Assembly (NCBI GenBank): GCA_018820315.1
Contig: JAHJOQ010000076.1
Coordinates: 1 to 42,656, forward strand
DNA: 42,656 bases
DNA from: Candidatus Zixiibacteriota bacterium
GTDB lineage: Bacteria; Zixibacteria; MSB-5A5; JAABVY01; JAHJOQ01
Reading direction: 5' to 3'
Shown: positions 25,149 to 33,588 of the stretch, in pieces
Numbering within the stretch: position 1 is the first letter of the stretch
Layout of the letters: each line of letters begins with the position of its first letter
Program-made: the position numbers and the translations under genes
The notes under the pieces: model-generated
Database searches by the model: none
Told to the model about the DNA's origin: nothing
What the model saw: only the letters and a program-made list of their open reading frames with translations

Positions 25149-26021
25149 ATGGATAGAGTTCCCATTCTCCCACGTGAATTCGTTGATCGTATTCAATCTG
25201 AAGTGGCAGAGACCGTGTTTTCGTATTCGGTCGGGATCGTTTTAGTCGAAGTTAATCCCCCTGTGGTTCACTCTAAGCTAATAGGAAGTGGGACATTAGT
25301 CTCAATTGCGGGCAGAGAGGGCATTTTAACCGCCCGCCATGTGGTGGCAGTAGCGAGACGGCCGACGGCGCAGGGAGATACATATATTGGATTCGGGATA
25401 CAGGGATCCGCTCACAATCTTGGGGAGAGGACGGATCACTACATCGTAGTATCATCCGATTCACCCAACGAATCAGTAGAATCAGATGGACCCGATTGGG
25501 CTTTCATGGTTCCGACTCCATCCGTTGTCAGCTGGCTGAAAGCGTACAAGTCCTTTTGGCAGCTGGATCGTTGGCGAGAGACGATTCAGAAGCATCCAAT
25601 CGGGCTAGGTAAGGGATTCTGGATACTCTGCGGCTACCCGGGAGAGAAAGCGATATCGTTAGGCCCTGAGAGTGGGTTCAATGAAGTAATAAGGTATGAG
25701 GGATTTCTTGCTGCGTCCGGTCTCAGTGAGTCAATGACGAATGGGGAGTATGACTATTCTGAGATCGTAGTTCGCGATGTAGAAGGCGGAGACGTTGAGC
25801 TTCCGCTTTCCAGCTTCGGCGGATTTAGCGGAGGCGGACTGTGGTGGGTTGCTGTTGAGGGCGACGGCGACGACAACCTCAAGTCAACTCATGTCGCCTA
25901 CTCTGGCATACCCTTAAGTGAAAGGTGCGAAGGTAACGAGATTTTTTCTGTGAAGTGTCATGGTTGGCGTAGCGTTTACCACACGATACCACAGAAGATC
26001 AAAGAGAGTCTCCTTGCATAA
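25149..26021 (+). CDS. Trypsin-like serine protease-fold protein of unknown role
   Basis: No specific family is recognised. The 290 residues show a trypsin-like order of catalytic residues: SGTLVSIAGREGILTARHVV (His about 63), DGPDWAFMVP (Asp about 116) and SSFGGFSGGGLWW (Ser about 228). GFSGGGLW replaces the usual GDSGGPL; the missing Asp before Ser is common in divergent members. No signal peptide or membrane segment is seen, so it should be cytoplasmic. The start at 25149 is chosen because AAAGGTGG lies about ten bases upstream; an in-frame ATG at 25116 is an alternative. It is 97 bases after ilvE and is followed by a palindromic repeat, so it looks like an accessory gene dropped between ilvE and glyA. 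Similar orphan proteases occur with defence genes, but nothing here supports that beyond the fold. Confidence 0.6.
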   Translation: MDRVPILPREFVDRIQSEVAETVFSYSVGIVLVEVNPPVVHSKLIGSGTLVSIAGREGILTARHVVAVARRPTAQGDTYIGFGIQGSAHNLGERTDHYIVVSSDSPNESVESDGPDWAFMVPTPSVVSWLKAYKSFWQLDRWRETIQKHPIGLGKGFWILCGYPGEKAISLGPESGFNEVIRYEGFLAASGLSESMTNGEYDYSEIVVRDVEGGDVELPLSSFGGFSGGGLWWVAVEGDGDDNLKSTHVAYSGIPLSERCEGNEIFSVKCHGWRSVYHTIPQKIKESLLA

Positions 26022-26059
26022 GCATTGCATCCTTTAGCGCACAAGAGTGCAAGTAGCGG

Positions 26060-26161
26060 CGTCATTGCGAGCGACCGCAGGGAGCGTGGCAATCTCATCT
26101 TCTCCTTATGGCTTTGATTGACATGGAGATCGCCACGTCGCTTCGCTCCTCGCGATGACGG
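26060..26161. repeat. Palindromic dispersed repeat (GTCATTGCGAG family)
   Basis: The left arm begins GTCATTGCGAGCGACCGCAG at 26061 and runs to about 26097. The right arm, 26124-26160, is its imperfect reverse complement and ends CTCGCGATGAC. Both arms share GTCAT(T/C)GCGAG and GTGGC(A/G)ATCTC. Sequences of this form are widespread dispersed repeats in bacterial genomes and fold into a long hairpin. It lies between two same-strand genes and may act as a transcript-end stabiliser or be a mobile remnant. Confidence 0.7.
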
Positions 26162-26260
26162 CATCCAGCCCCCTACATGATTCCTCAGTTTAGACTTGCC
26201 TTTTCAGGCAATTACTTATTCATTTAGCTTGAAAGAAGCGGTTACTGATGGAGACGAATT

Positions 26261-27523
26261 ATGAGTTACCTTAAAGATAGCGATCCGGAGATTTACGAGG
26301 CAATTTTCGGCGAAACAAGGCGTCAGAATGAGAAGATCGAGCTGATAGCATCAGAGAACTTCGTGTCGCCTGCCGTTCTTGAGGCCGCAGGCGGAGTCAT
26401 GACGAACAAATATGCTGAGGGATATCCGCACAAGAGATATTATGGCGGGTGCGAATTTGTCGATATCGCCGAGGATCTAGCGAGAGATCGGGCAAAACAG
26501 CTATTCGGTTGCGAGCACGCTAATGTCCAACCGCATTCCGGCTCTCAGGCAAATATGGCAGTCTATTTCAGCGTACTGGAGCCGGGTGACACCGTTATGG
26601 GACTAGATTTGTCACACGGCGGTCATCTCACGCATGGACATCCTATAAACTTCTCCGGTAAGCTGTATAATTTCATCGGCTATCAAGTTGACAAAGAAAC
26701 AGAAGTTATCGATTACGATGCTCTCGCCGTGCAGGCAGAAGAGGTCAAGCCGAAGATGATCGTGACCGGCGCCTCGGCGTACCCGAGAATCATAGACTTC
26801 AAGCGCTTTGGAGAAATTGCGGAATCTGTCGGTGCCTATCTGATGGTCGATATCGCTCACATCGCCGGATTGGTTGCAACCGGACTGCACCCGTCGCCGA
26901 TACCATATGCGGACTTTGTGACTACGACAACTCACAAGACTCTTCGCGGACCGCGCGGCGGCATGGTGATGTGCAAGGAGAAGTATGCTGAGGATCTTGA
27001 CAGAACCGTGATGCCCGGTATTCAGGGCGGTCCGTTGATGCACGTAATCGCCGCGAAGGCGGTCGCGTTTCATGAGGCGCTGCAACCTGGCTTCAAGGCC
27101 TATCAACAGCAAATCATCAAGAATGCAGCAGCGATGGCCAATGAGTTCGTGAAGCTCGGTCAGAGGGTGGTAACCGGTGGCACGGATACGCATCTGATGC
27201 TCCTCTCTTTCCTCGACAGGGAATACTCGGGCAAGAAAGTGGAGAAAGGGCTGGATGAAGCAAACATCACTACAAATAAGAACACGGTTCCGTTCGATAC
27301 AAGAAAGCCGTTTGTCACTTCCGGAGTCAGAATCGGCACTCCCGCCGTTACGACTAGAGGGATGAAGGAAGATGAGATGCTCAGCATCGCGGCTCTAATA
27401 GATCGCGTGATCAACAATCTCGGAAACGAGGAAGTCTACACTGAGGTGCGTGAGGAAGTGAAGAAACTCTGCGATCGATTCCCGCTATATCCGGAATTGA
27501 TGGAAGCGTACCGGATCGGCTGA
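26261..27523 (+). CDS. glyA: Serine hydroxymethyltransferase
   Basis: PLP enzyme converting serine and tetrahydrofolate to glycine and 5,10-methylene-tetrahydrofolate. The 420 residues match the bacterial length. Signatures: [85 protein letters not shown] and the PLP-Lys in [14 protein letters not shown] (about residue 225). [16 protein letters not shown] is the usual C-terminal motif. The ATG has GGAGA about nine bases upstream. The MTH1187 gene follows 15 bases on. Confidence 0.96.
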   Translation: MSYLKDSDPEIYEAIFGETRRQNEKIELIASENFVSPAVLEAAGGVMTNKYAEGYPHKRYYGGCEFVDIAEDLARDRAKQLFGCEHANVQPHSGSQANMAVYFSVLEPGDTVMGLDLSHGGHLTHGHPINFSGKLYNFIGYQVDKETEVIDYDALAVQAEEVKPKMIVTGASAYPRIIDFKRFGEIAESVGAYLMVDIAHIAGLVATGLHPSPIPYADFVTTTTHKTLRGPRGGMVMCKEKYAEDLDRTVMPGIQGGPLMHVIAAKAVAFHEALQPGFKAYQQQIIKNAAAMANEFVKLGQRVVTGGTDTHLMLLSFLDREYSGKKVEKGLDEANITTNKNTVPFDTRKPFVTSGVRIGTPAVTTRGMKEDEMLSIAALIDRVINNLGNEEVYTEVREEVKKLCDRFPLYPELMEAYRIG

Positions 27524-27538
27524 CAGGAGCGAACATAG

Positions 27539-27844
27539 GTGCTCATTGAATTCTCGACATATCCGATCGGAGAGAGCAGCAGCCTCTCGAAAGCTGTCTC
27601 AGAAGTGATCGATATAATCGACAGGTCAGGCTTGTCATATAAGACACACGCGATGGGCACTGTTGTCGAAGGCGAGTGGGATGAGCTGATGCAACTGATC
27701 AGGACTTGCCATTTCCACCTAAGAGACAAGTTTGACAGAGTCGCTACACGGATTGTCATCGATGATCGCAGAGACGCAGTTAATCGCTTAGAGGGCAAAC
27801 TCGATACGATCGAGAAGCGCCTTGGACGTCAAATAAGGAAGTAA
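27539..27844 (+). CDS. MTH1187/YqgV family thiamine-binding-like protein
   Basis: This 101-residue protein has the ferredoxin-like fold of the UPF0045/MTH1187 family, which binds thiamine-like ligands in the few cases studied. It begins LIEFSTYPIGES, typical of the first strand, and has YKTHAMGTVVEGEWDELMQLIRTCH, the most conserved segment. It starts with GTG; AGGAG lies about nine bases upstream. Next to glyA and cutA. The physiological role is not established. Confidence 0.85.
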   Translation: MLIEFSTYPIGESSSLSKAVSEVIDIIDRSGLSYKTHAMGTVVEGEWDELMQLIRTCHFHLRDKFDRVATRIVIDDRRDAVNRLEGKLDTIEKRLGRQIRK

Positions 27845-27851
27845 TTGAACC

Positions 27852-28178
27852 ATGACAGAATATGCTGTTGTGATGTCGACCGTCTCAAGCCAGATGGAGG
27901 CGGAGCATATCGGGGAGGAGCTTGTTTCAAAGGGGTTGGCCGTGTGCGTCAATGTCATCCCGGGAGTGACATCCTACTACAATTGGGATAACAAGACCCA
28001 GAAGGGCAGAGAGTCGGTGATGCTCATCAAGATAAGGTCTGACAATTTCGAACGGGTCAAAGATGTAATCCGAGAACACCATAGTTATGAGTTACCGGAA
28101 ATCATTGCACTGCCTATTTCTGCCGGAGACGCTGATTATCTGAAGTGGATTGATAAATGCTCAGGCAGAACGGAATGA
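27852..28178 (+). CDS. cutA: CutA divalent-cation tolerance protein
   Basis: CutA is a small trimeric signalling-like protein linked to metal tolerance, with an uncertain biochemical role. The 108 residues contain VMSTVSSQMEAEHIGEELVSKGLAVCVNVIPGVTSYYNWDNKTQKGRESVMLIKIRS and the C-terminal HSYELPEIIALPISAGDADYLKWI, all characteristic. The conserved Cys lies in LAVCVNV. It is seven bases after the preceding gene. Confidence 0.93.
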   Translation: MTEYAVVMSTVSSQMEAEHIGEELVSKGLAVCVNVIPGVTSYYNWDNKTQKGRESVMLIKIRSDNFERVKDVIREHHSYELPEIIALPISAGDADYLKWIDKCSGRTE

Positions 28179-28215
28179 ACTCAGTCAATCGACTGGTTAT
28201 ACATGCAGGTATCGT

Positions 28216-28635
28216 ATGAAATTCAAGAAGCATGAGTCGGGATACGCCGTAAGGCTCGAAAAGGGCGAGGATGTTCTCGTATCGCTCACCAGGTTCGCAA
28301 ACGAGGTCAAACTTGGATCGGGGTCAGTCATCGGCATCGGTGTTGTTTGTGATGTCGAGCTTGGATATTTCGATCCGGAGGCGAATGAGTACATCAAAAA
28401 GAACCTCGATGGTGAGTACGAGTTGATCACGTTTATGGGCAATTTCTCTGTCGTCGACGGCGAGCGATTCGTGCACGCCCATGTCACCGTATCCGACCGG
28501 GACTGCAGACCATACGCAGGGCACCTGTTCTCAGGTGTAATCGGAGTTACCGGCGAATTCACGGTAACCGCATCCGATGTTGTGATAACGCGTAGCCCTG
28601 ACCCTGATACCGGCCTTAAGTTCCTGGATCTGTAA
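28216..28635 (+). CDS. PPC/DUF296-domain protein
   Basis: A stand-alone PPC domain of 139 residues, the fold that in plants occurs with AT-hook DNA-binding proteins and in bacteria occurs alone. It shows VRLEKGEDVLVSLTRFANEVKLGSGSVIGIGVVCDVELGYFDPEANEY, the ELITFMGNFSVVDGERFVHAHVTVSDRDCRPYAGHLFSG block with HAH and later GH as likely metal-binding residues, and VTASDVVITR. The start at 28216 begins the conserved domain; an in-frame ATG at 28150 overlaps cutA and is rejected. Its last base is the first base of the next start codon. Bacterial function unknown. Confidence 0.82.
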   Translation: MKFKKHESGYAVRLEKGEDVLVSLTRFANEVKLGSGSVIGIGVVCDVELGYFDPEANEYIKKNLDGEYELITFMGNFSVVDGERFVHAHVTVSDRDCRPYAGHLFSGVIGVTGEFTVTASDVVITRSPDPDTGLKFLDL

Positions 28636-29432
28636 TGTCAACTTCTTCAGTGATCGCTCTGCTGACCGATTTCGGATCAGCGGACAGTTATGTTGCGGAG
28701 ATGAAAGCCGCTATGCTTTCAGTCAACCCTGAACTGAAATTCATAGACATCTCCCATAGTGTGCCGCCGGGTGATATCAGACAGGCTGCATATTACCTGT
28801 GGCGATCGCACAGATTCTTTCCTGCTGGCACGATATTTCTCTCGGTAGTCGATCCGGGTGTAGGAAGCGAACGAAGAATCGTTGCTATTGAGAGTGGGAA
28901 TTACTTGTTCGTTGCTCCCGACAATGGTCTTCTGTCAATGATAGTTGCCCGAAATGACTATACTGCTTACGAAATCAGCAACACTCAATACATGCTCGTG
29001 GAGGGCGGCAGCACGTTTGAGGGTCGCGATGTCATGGCTCCAGTCTCCGCGTATATCTCGCTTGGCGTGGACATCGAGGCAATAGGAAATGCGATTGACA
29101 AGATCGAGACATTCGAAGTCGCTTCACCGTCGTGCTCCGATGACAAAATCGCAGGTGAGGTGCTTTCCATCGACAACTTCGGAAATGCCATCACAAATAT
29201 CCCTGGCGATGATCTGGAAGCAGCCGGGGATCAGAGATTCCTACGGGTGTTGGCTGGTGGCAAGGATATCGGATCGATTCACAAGACATTCGACTCAGTG
29301 CCGACAGGCGAGACCGTTGCATATATCGGCAGTTGCGGACTACTAGAAATCGGTATCAACAGGGGACACTTTGCAAAGAAGTCTGAAATCACAATCGGCT
29401 CAACTATCGAGGTGGTGCGGCATGAACATTGA
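28635..29432 (+). CDS. S-adenosyl-L-methionine hydrolase (DUF62/duf-62 SAM hydroxide adenosyltransferase)
   Basis: Members split S-adenosylmethionine to adenosine and methionine using water, and are related to the fluorinase/chlorinase enzymes. The 265 residues start [21 protein letters not shown] with the substrate Asp. They include [35 protein letters not shown] (binding Arg-Arg) and [13 protein letters not shown]. The C-terminal beta domain has [15 protein letters not shown]. The start overlaps the previous stop by one base, and the end overlaps the dCMP deaminase start by 11 bases, so the genes are likely translated together. No halogenase-specific insertion loop was noticed. Confidence 0.88.
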   Translation: MSTSSVIALLTDFGSADSYVAEMKAAMLSVNPELKFIDISHSVPPGDIRQAAYYLWRSHRFFPAGTIFLSVVDPGVGSERRIVAIESGNYLFVAPDNGLLSMIVARNDYTAYEISNTQYMLVEGGSTFEGRDVMAPVSAYISLGVDIEAIGNAIDKIETFEVASPSCSDDKIAGEVLSIDNFGNAITNIPGDDLEAAGDQRFLRVLAGGKDIGSIHKTFDSVPTGETVAYIGSCGLLEIGINRGHFAKKSEITIGSTIEVVRHEH

Positions 29433-29916
29433 CGGACGGCCATCATGGGACGAGTACTTCATGTCAATAGCAGATCTTGCTGCGACGCGGTCCACGTGTC
29501 TTCGCAGGCAGGTCGGCGCCGTTATAGTGAAGGACAAGCGCATTCTCGCGACCGGCTACAATGGTGCGCCAAGGGGGCTGATGCATTGTCTCGATGTAGG
29601 ATGCCTGCGCGAAAAGCTGAACATTCCATCAGGTGAGAGACACGAGCTGTGCCGGGCAATCCACGCAGAGCAGAATGCCGTGGTGCAGGCGGCGACATCC
29701 GGGATTGACATAACCAACGGCGTGATTTACAGCACAACATTCCCCTGCAGCCTTTGCTCGAAGATCATCATCAATGCGAGCCTCTTGCGCATCATATGCA
29801 GAGAAGGATATCCCGATGACCTGTCTCGCAGGTTGCTCGTAGAGTCTGGAATAAAGGTTGATCTTCTCAACAAAAGCGGAGCAGTGCAGCACTTGAATTT
29901 GGAGGTTGGAGAATAG
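29422..29916 (+). CDS. Deoxycytidylate deaminase family protein
   Basis: It should convert dCMP to dUMP, supplying thymidylate synthesis. The 164 residues hold the zinc site: [15 protein letters not shown] (His and catalytic Glu, about residues 80-94) and [15 protein letters not shown] (two Cys, about 107-112). [34 protein letters not shown] is the usual dCMP deaminase N-terminal block. The start at 29422 overlaps the previous gene and follows GAGGTGG; an in-frame ATG 51 bases upstream is less likely. Its stop overlaps the GTG of nrdR. Both neighbours act in deoxynucleotide supply. Confidence 0.92.
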   Translation: MNIDGRPSWDEYFMSIADLAATRSTCLRRQVGAVIVKDKRILATGYNGAPRGLMHCLDVGCLREKLNIPSGERHELCRAIHAEQNAVVQAATSGIDITNGVIYSTTFPCSLCSKIIINASLLRIICREGYPDDLSRRLLVESGIKVDLLNKSGAVQHLNLEVGE

Positions 29917-30374
29917 TGAAGTGCCCACACTGTGGCGGTGAAGAAGATAAAGTCGTCGATTCGCGATCTGTCCAGGAGGGGAGAGCTATCAGGCGTCGGC
30001 GGGAGTGCATCTCCTGCGGGGAGCGATTCACTACCTATGAATATGTCGAAATTGAAGGTCTCACTGTGCGCAAATCGGACGATCGCCGAGAACCTTTCGA
30101 CCGTCAGAAGCTGAAAACGGGACTCGAACTGGCTACCAATAAGAGACCAATATCGCAGAAACAGATCGAGAATATTGTAATCGACATCGAGAAGGAGCTC
30201 TTTAACCTCGCCAAGCAGGAAGTCTCATCAGAAGTCATAGGTGCCATGATTATGGAACGGTTAAAGGAAATCGACGAAGTCGCGTACGTGCGATTCGCAT
30301 CTGTGTATCGCAAGTTCAAAGACACCGAGGAGTTCTATACGGAAGTGCGCAAGCTTCTCGACAAAGAGGAATAA
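29916..30374 (+). CDS. nrdR: Transcriptional repressor NrdR
   Basis: NrdR senses ATP/dATP and represses ribonucleotide reductase genes. The 152 residues start with the zinc ribbon MKCPHCGGEEDKVVDSR...RRRECISCGERFTTYE, followed by the ATP-cone (LTVRKSDDRREPFDRQKLKTGLELATNKRPIS and the helical remainder). The start is a GTG that overlaps the TAG of the deaminase gene. No NrdR box pair or reductase gene was seen in the window. tatC follows one base later. Confidence 0.95.
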   Translation: MKCPHCGGEEDKVVDSRSVQEGRAIRRRRECISCGERFTTYEYVEIEGLTVRKSDDRREPFDRQKLKTGLELATNKRPISQKQIENIVIDIEKELFNLAKQEVSSEVIGAMIMERLKEIDEVAYVRFASVYRKFKDTEEFYTEVRKLLDKEE

Positions 30375-30375
30375 G

Positions 30376-31134
30376 GTGGCTGAGAGCGCTCGACATGAAA
30401 TGCCTTTCCTCGACCACCTCGAGGAGCTGAGACGACGACTAATAAAATGTGGCGTCTCCTGCGCAGCGGGATCCATTGTAAGCTGGTTCTTCATTGATGG
30501 CGTAATTGACGTACTCGCAAAGCTGGTCGGGCAGGTATATTTCATGGCGCCCACAGAGGCCTTCATGATAAGGTTGAAACTCTCGATTATCATGGGCATA
30601 ATGCTCAGCGTGCCGGTGATTTCATATCAACTCTGGAAGTTCATTGCACCCGGGCTCTACATGAGGGAGCGCAGGCTTGTCATTCCGGTCGTCGCGGCGA
30701 GTACTTTCTTTTTCGCAGCAGGCGCGTCATTCTGCTACTTCATCGTGCTTCCGGCGTCTCTGAAGTTTCTTATGGGGTACGGCACCGAGAACATGACGCC
30801 TCTGATATCGGTTGGGAGTCTGCTCTCATTCTGCGCATACTTGATTCTTGCATTCGGAATCGTATTCGAGCTGCCGGTTGTATCCTTCTTCTTGGGTAGA
30901 ATCGGCATCGTCTCATATACGACGCTCAAGAAGGGGAGAAGATACGCGGTAGTCCTCTCGCTCGTCCTGGGTGCAGCCTTGACACCGCCGGACCTGTTCA
31001 GTCAGGTGATGCTGGCCGGTCCTTTGTTGATATTGTATGAGCTATCGATATGGCTCGTTCGTTTGACCGGCAAGCAGCGCTGTGATGATTCAGCCTTTGA
31101 TGAGGATGAACGAGAGATTGGCAAGGCGGGTTGA
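30376..31134 (+). CDS. tatC: Sec-independent protein translocase TatC
   Basis: Core membrane subunit of the twin-arginine translocase, which recognises RR signal peptides. The 252 residues begin MPFLDHLEELRRRLIKC, the signature first cytoplasmic segment, followed by six hydrophobic helices. The family segments LKLSIIMGIMLSVPVISYQLWKFIAPGLYMRERR and FGIVFELPVV (with the conserved Glu) are intact. It starts with GTG one base after nrdR. A polar C-terminal tail of about 15 residues is acidic. tatA/B genes are not in the window. Confidence 0.95.
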   Translation: MAESARHEMPFLDHLEELRRRLIKCGVSCAAGSIVSWFFIDGVIDVLAKLVGQVYFMAPTEAFMIRLKLSIIMGIMLSVPVISYQLWKFIAPGLYMRERRLVIPVVAASTFFFAAGASFCYFIVLPASLKFLMGYGTENMTPLISVGSLLSFCAYLILAFGIVFELPVVSFFLGRIGIVSYTTLKKGRRYAVVLSLVLGAALTPPDLFSQVMLAGPLLILYELSIWLVRLTGKQRCDDSAFDEDEREIGKAG

Positions 31135-31214
31135 GACAGAAGTTCTTGTGTTGTCGGAAGTGATTTGTTCTATATTGTTATGACATTATATGATCTGAAC
31201 AGGACTTGAGAATA

Positions 31215-32690
31215 ATGACGAAATCCAATCCTATGCGCTTTTTGATTCAGCTTATCATCAGTCTTTTCTTCTGTCTCGCGGCCAATCTCTTCGCGGCGGA
31301 TGTGAAATCACATTGGCCTGAAGGACAGGAGCGGACATACCAGTACAAGATGGGCACGGCGATAATCGGAACCCAGACCGCCAAACTCGTCGGAACAGTG
31401 ACATTGCCCAGGCACGGCCGCTCCTACTATTTCGACATGAAGGTGAATCTCGACATGTCGTCGGTCGGACAGTCATTCAAGATGGATATGGCTTGCTCAC
31501 TGTTCTGCTCTCTTCGCGGCCTGCCGAAGCATTACTACGGAGAATATCACGTCAATCGCGAAGAAGTGAGGGTGACCGGCGACATCATAGATGACCGATT
31601 CGTCGCCCACTCTGTCGGCGGAGGGGTCGATACTTTGGTGTCCTTTGACATGCCGCCCGGGACGTTCCTCGTCGACAACAACTTCGTTGCACAGTGGCAG
31701 CTGATGTTTGCCAATTTGGAGCTGACTCCCGGTGATACGCACAGCATCGACATACTGATTCCGCAGGCTTTGCGTCGCCTGCCGATGAAGCTCGTCGTCC
31801 TCGGCAATGAGACAATTGAGGTGAACAACAGAGAAGTGGAATGCACCGTTAGCCAAATCGATTTTGTAAACAGCCGATTCTATACTGATTCAAGCGGTAA
31901 GCTCCTGCGCGTTGTTGATTCACGCCAGAGTCTTATTATTGACTTACTACCTGAGGGGACGACTGTCGAAGATGCTGCTGGAGGGACATTCTGGAGCACA
32001 TTTCACCGCCGGCTTCTTATCTGGGGTCTATTCGCCGTCTGGGTGTCGATGCTACTGGTGTTGCTCGGACGAAGAGGGATCAAGAATCGTGACTACTGGC
32101 TGCTGTTTGCTGTCTCTGGTGCCGCTTTTGCTCTTGTGGTTGTCGTGCAGGCACCGATTCAGCACAAGCTCTCCAGAGCAATTTTTAGTGGAATCGGTTC
32201 TAAGGGTTCAGCGCTGTATTTAGCGGCATTCGTGATTGCGCTGGTCTCCGGGATTTTTCAGGAGACTCTAAAGGCAGGTTTGATATGGCTGCGGTGGTAT
32301 CTCGCGGATGACAAACCAAACCTGAAACTTATGATAGGACTTGGAGCTGCCGCGGGGGCTGGATTTGGATTTGTCGAATCCTGCTGGCTGACTGGATCAG
32401 CTTTTGCGACTGGAGTCATGGGATTCGTCTCTTTGCCTGTATGGGAGAGGATCATCACTACGATATTTCATATTTCGACGGGAATCCTGCTCGGTTACGG
32501 GATCGGTCGGAGACAGATTTGGCAATACTGGTTACTTGCCGCATCGTTGCATACATTTGGTAATTTCTCTATTGTATTCTGGAGGCAAGGGTTCGTAGAT
32601 GCTTACATCTTCGAGGGTTTTCTGACAATATTCTACCTGGTAGTCCTTGTAATAGCGGTCCAGGTGTCGCGAAGAATCGCGCGGAGATAA
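31215..32690 (+). CDS. Secreted lipocalin-like domain fused to a PrsW/YhfC-like intramembrane protease domain
   Basis: A 491-residue two-part membrane protein. After a signal segment (MRFLIQLIISLFFCLAANLFA), residues about 30-245 form a beta-rich domain like DUF3108 (ERTYQYKMGTAIIGTQTAKLVG, YYFDMKVNLDMSSVG, VNNREVECTVSQIDF). Residues about 255-490 have seven or so membrane helices with the conserved residues expected of PrsW/YhfC-type proteases: SGIFQETLKAGLIW, GAAAGAGFGFVESCW, WERIITTIFHISTGILLGYG and AASLHTFGNF, giving Glu, Glu, His and His in separate helices. The periplasmic part might present a substrate or sense lipid. The start at 31215 follows AGGA; a TTG nine bases upstream is possible. 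No close neighbours share the topic. Domain calls are motif-based. Confidence 0.65.
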   Translation: MTKSNPMRFLIQLIISLFFCLAANLFAADVKSHWPEGQERTYQYKMGTAIIGTQTAKLVGTVTLPRHGRSYYFDMKVNLDMSSVGQSFKMDMACSLFCSLRGLPKHYYGEYHVNREEVRVTGDIIDDRFVAHSVGGGVDTLVSFDMPPGTFLVDNNFVAQWQLMFANLELTPGDTHSIDILIPQALRRLPMKLVVLGNETIEVNNREVECTVSQIDFVNSRFYTDSSGKLLRVVDSRQSLIIDLLPEGTTVEDAAGGTFWSTFHRRLLIWGLFAVWVSMLLVLLGRRGIKNRDYWLLFAVSGAAFALVVVVQAPIQHKLSRAIFSGIGSKGSALYLAAFVIALVSGIFQETLKAGLIWLRWYLADDKPNLKLMIGLGAAAGAGFGFVESCWLTGSAFATGVMGFVSLPVWERIITTIFHISTGILLGYGIGRRQIWQYWLLAASLHTFGNFSIVFWRQGFVDAYIFEGFLTIFYLVVLVIAVQVSRRIARR

Positions 32691-32705
32691 TACCTCTTTT
32701 TTCGC

Positions 32706-32734
32706 TTGCCTAAACAGGTGGTGACGCATATATT
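32706..32734 (+). promoter_or_regulatory. promoter for the ferredoxin gene
   Basis: TTGCCT at 32706-32711 and TATATT at 32729-32734 with a 17-base spacer, about 75 bases before the ferredoxin ATG. Confidence 0.5.
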
Positions 32735-32809
32735 CCTTGAGTTTTGATGGAATTGACAGTGAAATAGCAGCTATTGAGTGATTTGGTTAACAAACGGAGG
32801 ACGACACAG

Positions 32810-32998
32810 ATGGCAATGAAGATAATCGACGAGTGCACTGCATGCGGGCTTTGCTTGCCCGAGTGTCCTCAGAATGCGATCGAAGAGGGCGACATCTACA
32901 TCATCGACGCGGATCTCTGCAACGAATGCGAGGGCGTCGACGGCGGCTCACAGTGTGTTGCTATCTGCCCGATAGATGACTGCATCATACAGGCATAG
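32810..32998 (+). CDS. 2[4Fe-4S] ferredoxin (Allochromatium type)
   Basis: Small electron carrier of 62 residues. The first cluster motif is Cys9-x2-Cys12-x2-Cys15-x3-Cys19-Pro. The second has Cys37-x2-Cys40, then an eight-residue insertion to Cys49-x3-Cys53-Pro and an extra Cys58. That insertion plus the added cysteine marks the Alvin-type ferredoxins, whose clusters have unusually low potentials. The start has GGAGG at about 32797-32801; an earlier in-frame start adds a non-conserved tail. It is a single-gene unit with its own promoter and a strong terminator. Partner enzymes are not evident. Confidence 0.93.
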   Translation: MAMKIIDECTACGLCLPECPQNAIEEGDIYIIDADLCNECEGVDGGSQCVAICPIDDCIIQA

Positions 32999-33013
32999 TT
33001 TCGACTTCTCTGA

Positions 33014-33042
33014 AAAAGCACCCGTCCGGGTGCTTTTTTTTT
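33014..33042 (+). terminator. Rho-independent terminator of the ferredoxin gene
   Basis: AAAGCACCC and GGGTGCTTT form a perfect stem around a GTCC loop, followed by a run of eight or nine T. It ends 15-45 bases past the ferredoxin stop. Confidence 0.95.
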
Positions 33043-33065
33043 GCTCCCCAAACAAGTAACAAACG

Positions 33066-33096
33066 GGTTGCCAACCGGACAGTCCGGCGCTACATT
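33066..33096 (+). promoter_or_regulatory. promoter with embedded palindrome for archease-rtcB
   Basis: TTGCCA at 33068-33073 and TACATT at 33091-33096 have a 17-base spacer. CCGGAC-A-GTCCGG (33075-33087), a perfect 6+1+6 inverted repeat, lies wholly between them. A second, GGTTG-C-CAACC (33066-33076), covers the -35. A protein bound here would block RNA polymerase, so a repressor operator is a natural reading. Confidence 0.5.
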
Positions 33097-33151
33097 GGCA
33101 TCGAGACGGAGAATCCAATTCCGGCGCGTCATTCATGGAGTAAGCCTCAAT

Positions 33152-33580
33152 ATGCCCTACAAATTCATCGATGACATCGCAACTGCGGACTGTGCTGTCG
33201 CCATACAAGCAACTACCCTGGAGAGCTTGTTTTGCGACGCAGCGAGAGCCCTCATCGATTGCATGACAGACATATCGATCGTTCAGGCGAACAAGACATG
33301 GAGCATCAGCCTGGATGAAGACAATCTGGAAAGACTCCTCTATTCCTGGCTCTCTGAACTCGTATTTATCAGAGACAGTGAGAATGTTTTGTTCTCCGAC
33401 TTCAGCGTGGAGATAGCCGAGGATGCACATGCCTGCCATCTGCGAGCAGATATCATGGGCGAGAACATCGATCATGGTCGGCACGACATGCGTGCTGATG
33501 TGAAAGCTGTAACGATGCATATGTTCAAGATAGAGAGAGAGGCTGATACCTGGCGAGCGTTCGTAATATTTGACCTATAG
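33152..33580 (+). CDS. Archease
   Basis: Archease helps RtcB reload GMP and speeds multiple turnover. The 142 residues begin MPYKFIDDIATADCAVAIQATTLESLFCDAARALIDCM, the standard archease N-terminus with Asp residues of the metal site, and end with the conserved VKAVTMHMFKIERE...WRAFVIFDL. The ATG at 33152 has GGAG about ten bases upstream; an ORF start 111 bases earlier overlaps the promoter and is rejected. rtcB follows eight bases after the stop, the classic pairing. Confidence 0.92.
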   Translation: MPYKFIDDIATADCAVAIQATTLESLFCDAARALIDCMTDISIVQANKTWSISLDEDNLERLLYSWLSELVFIRDSENVLFSDFSVEIAEDAHACHLRADIMGENIDHGRHDMRADVKAVTMHMFKIEREADTWRAFVIFDL

Positions 33581-33588
33581 GTGATATC

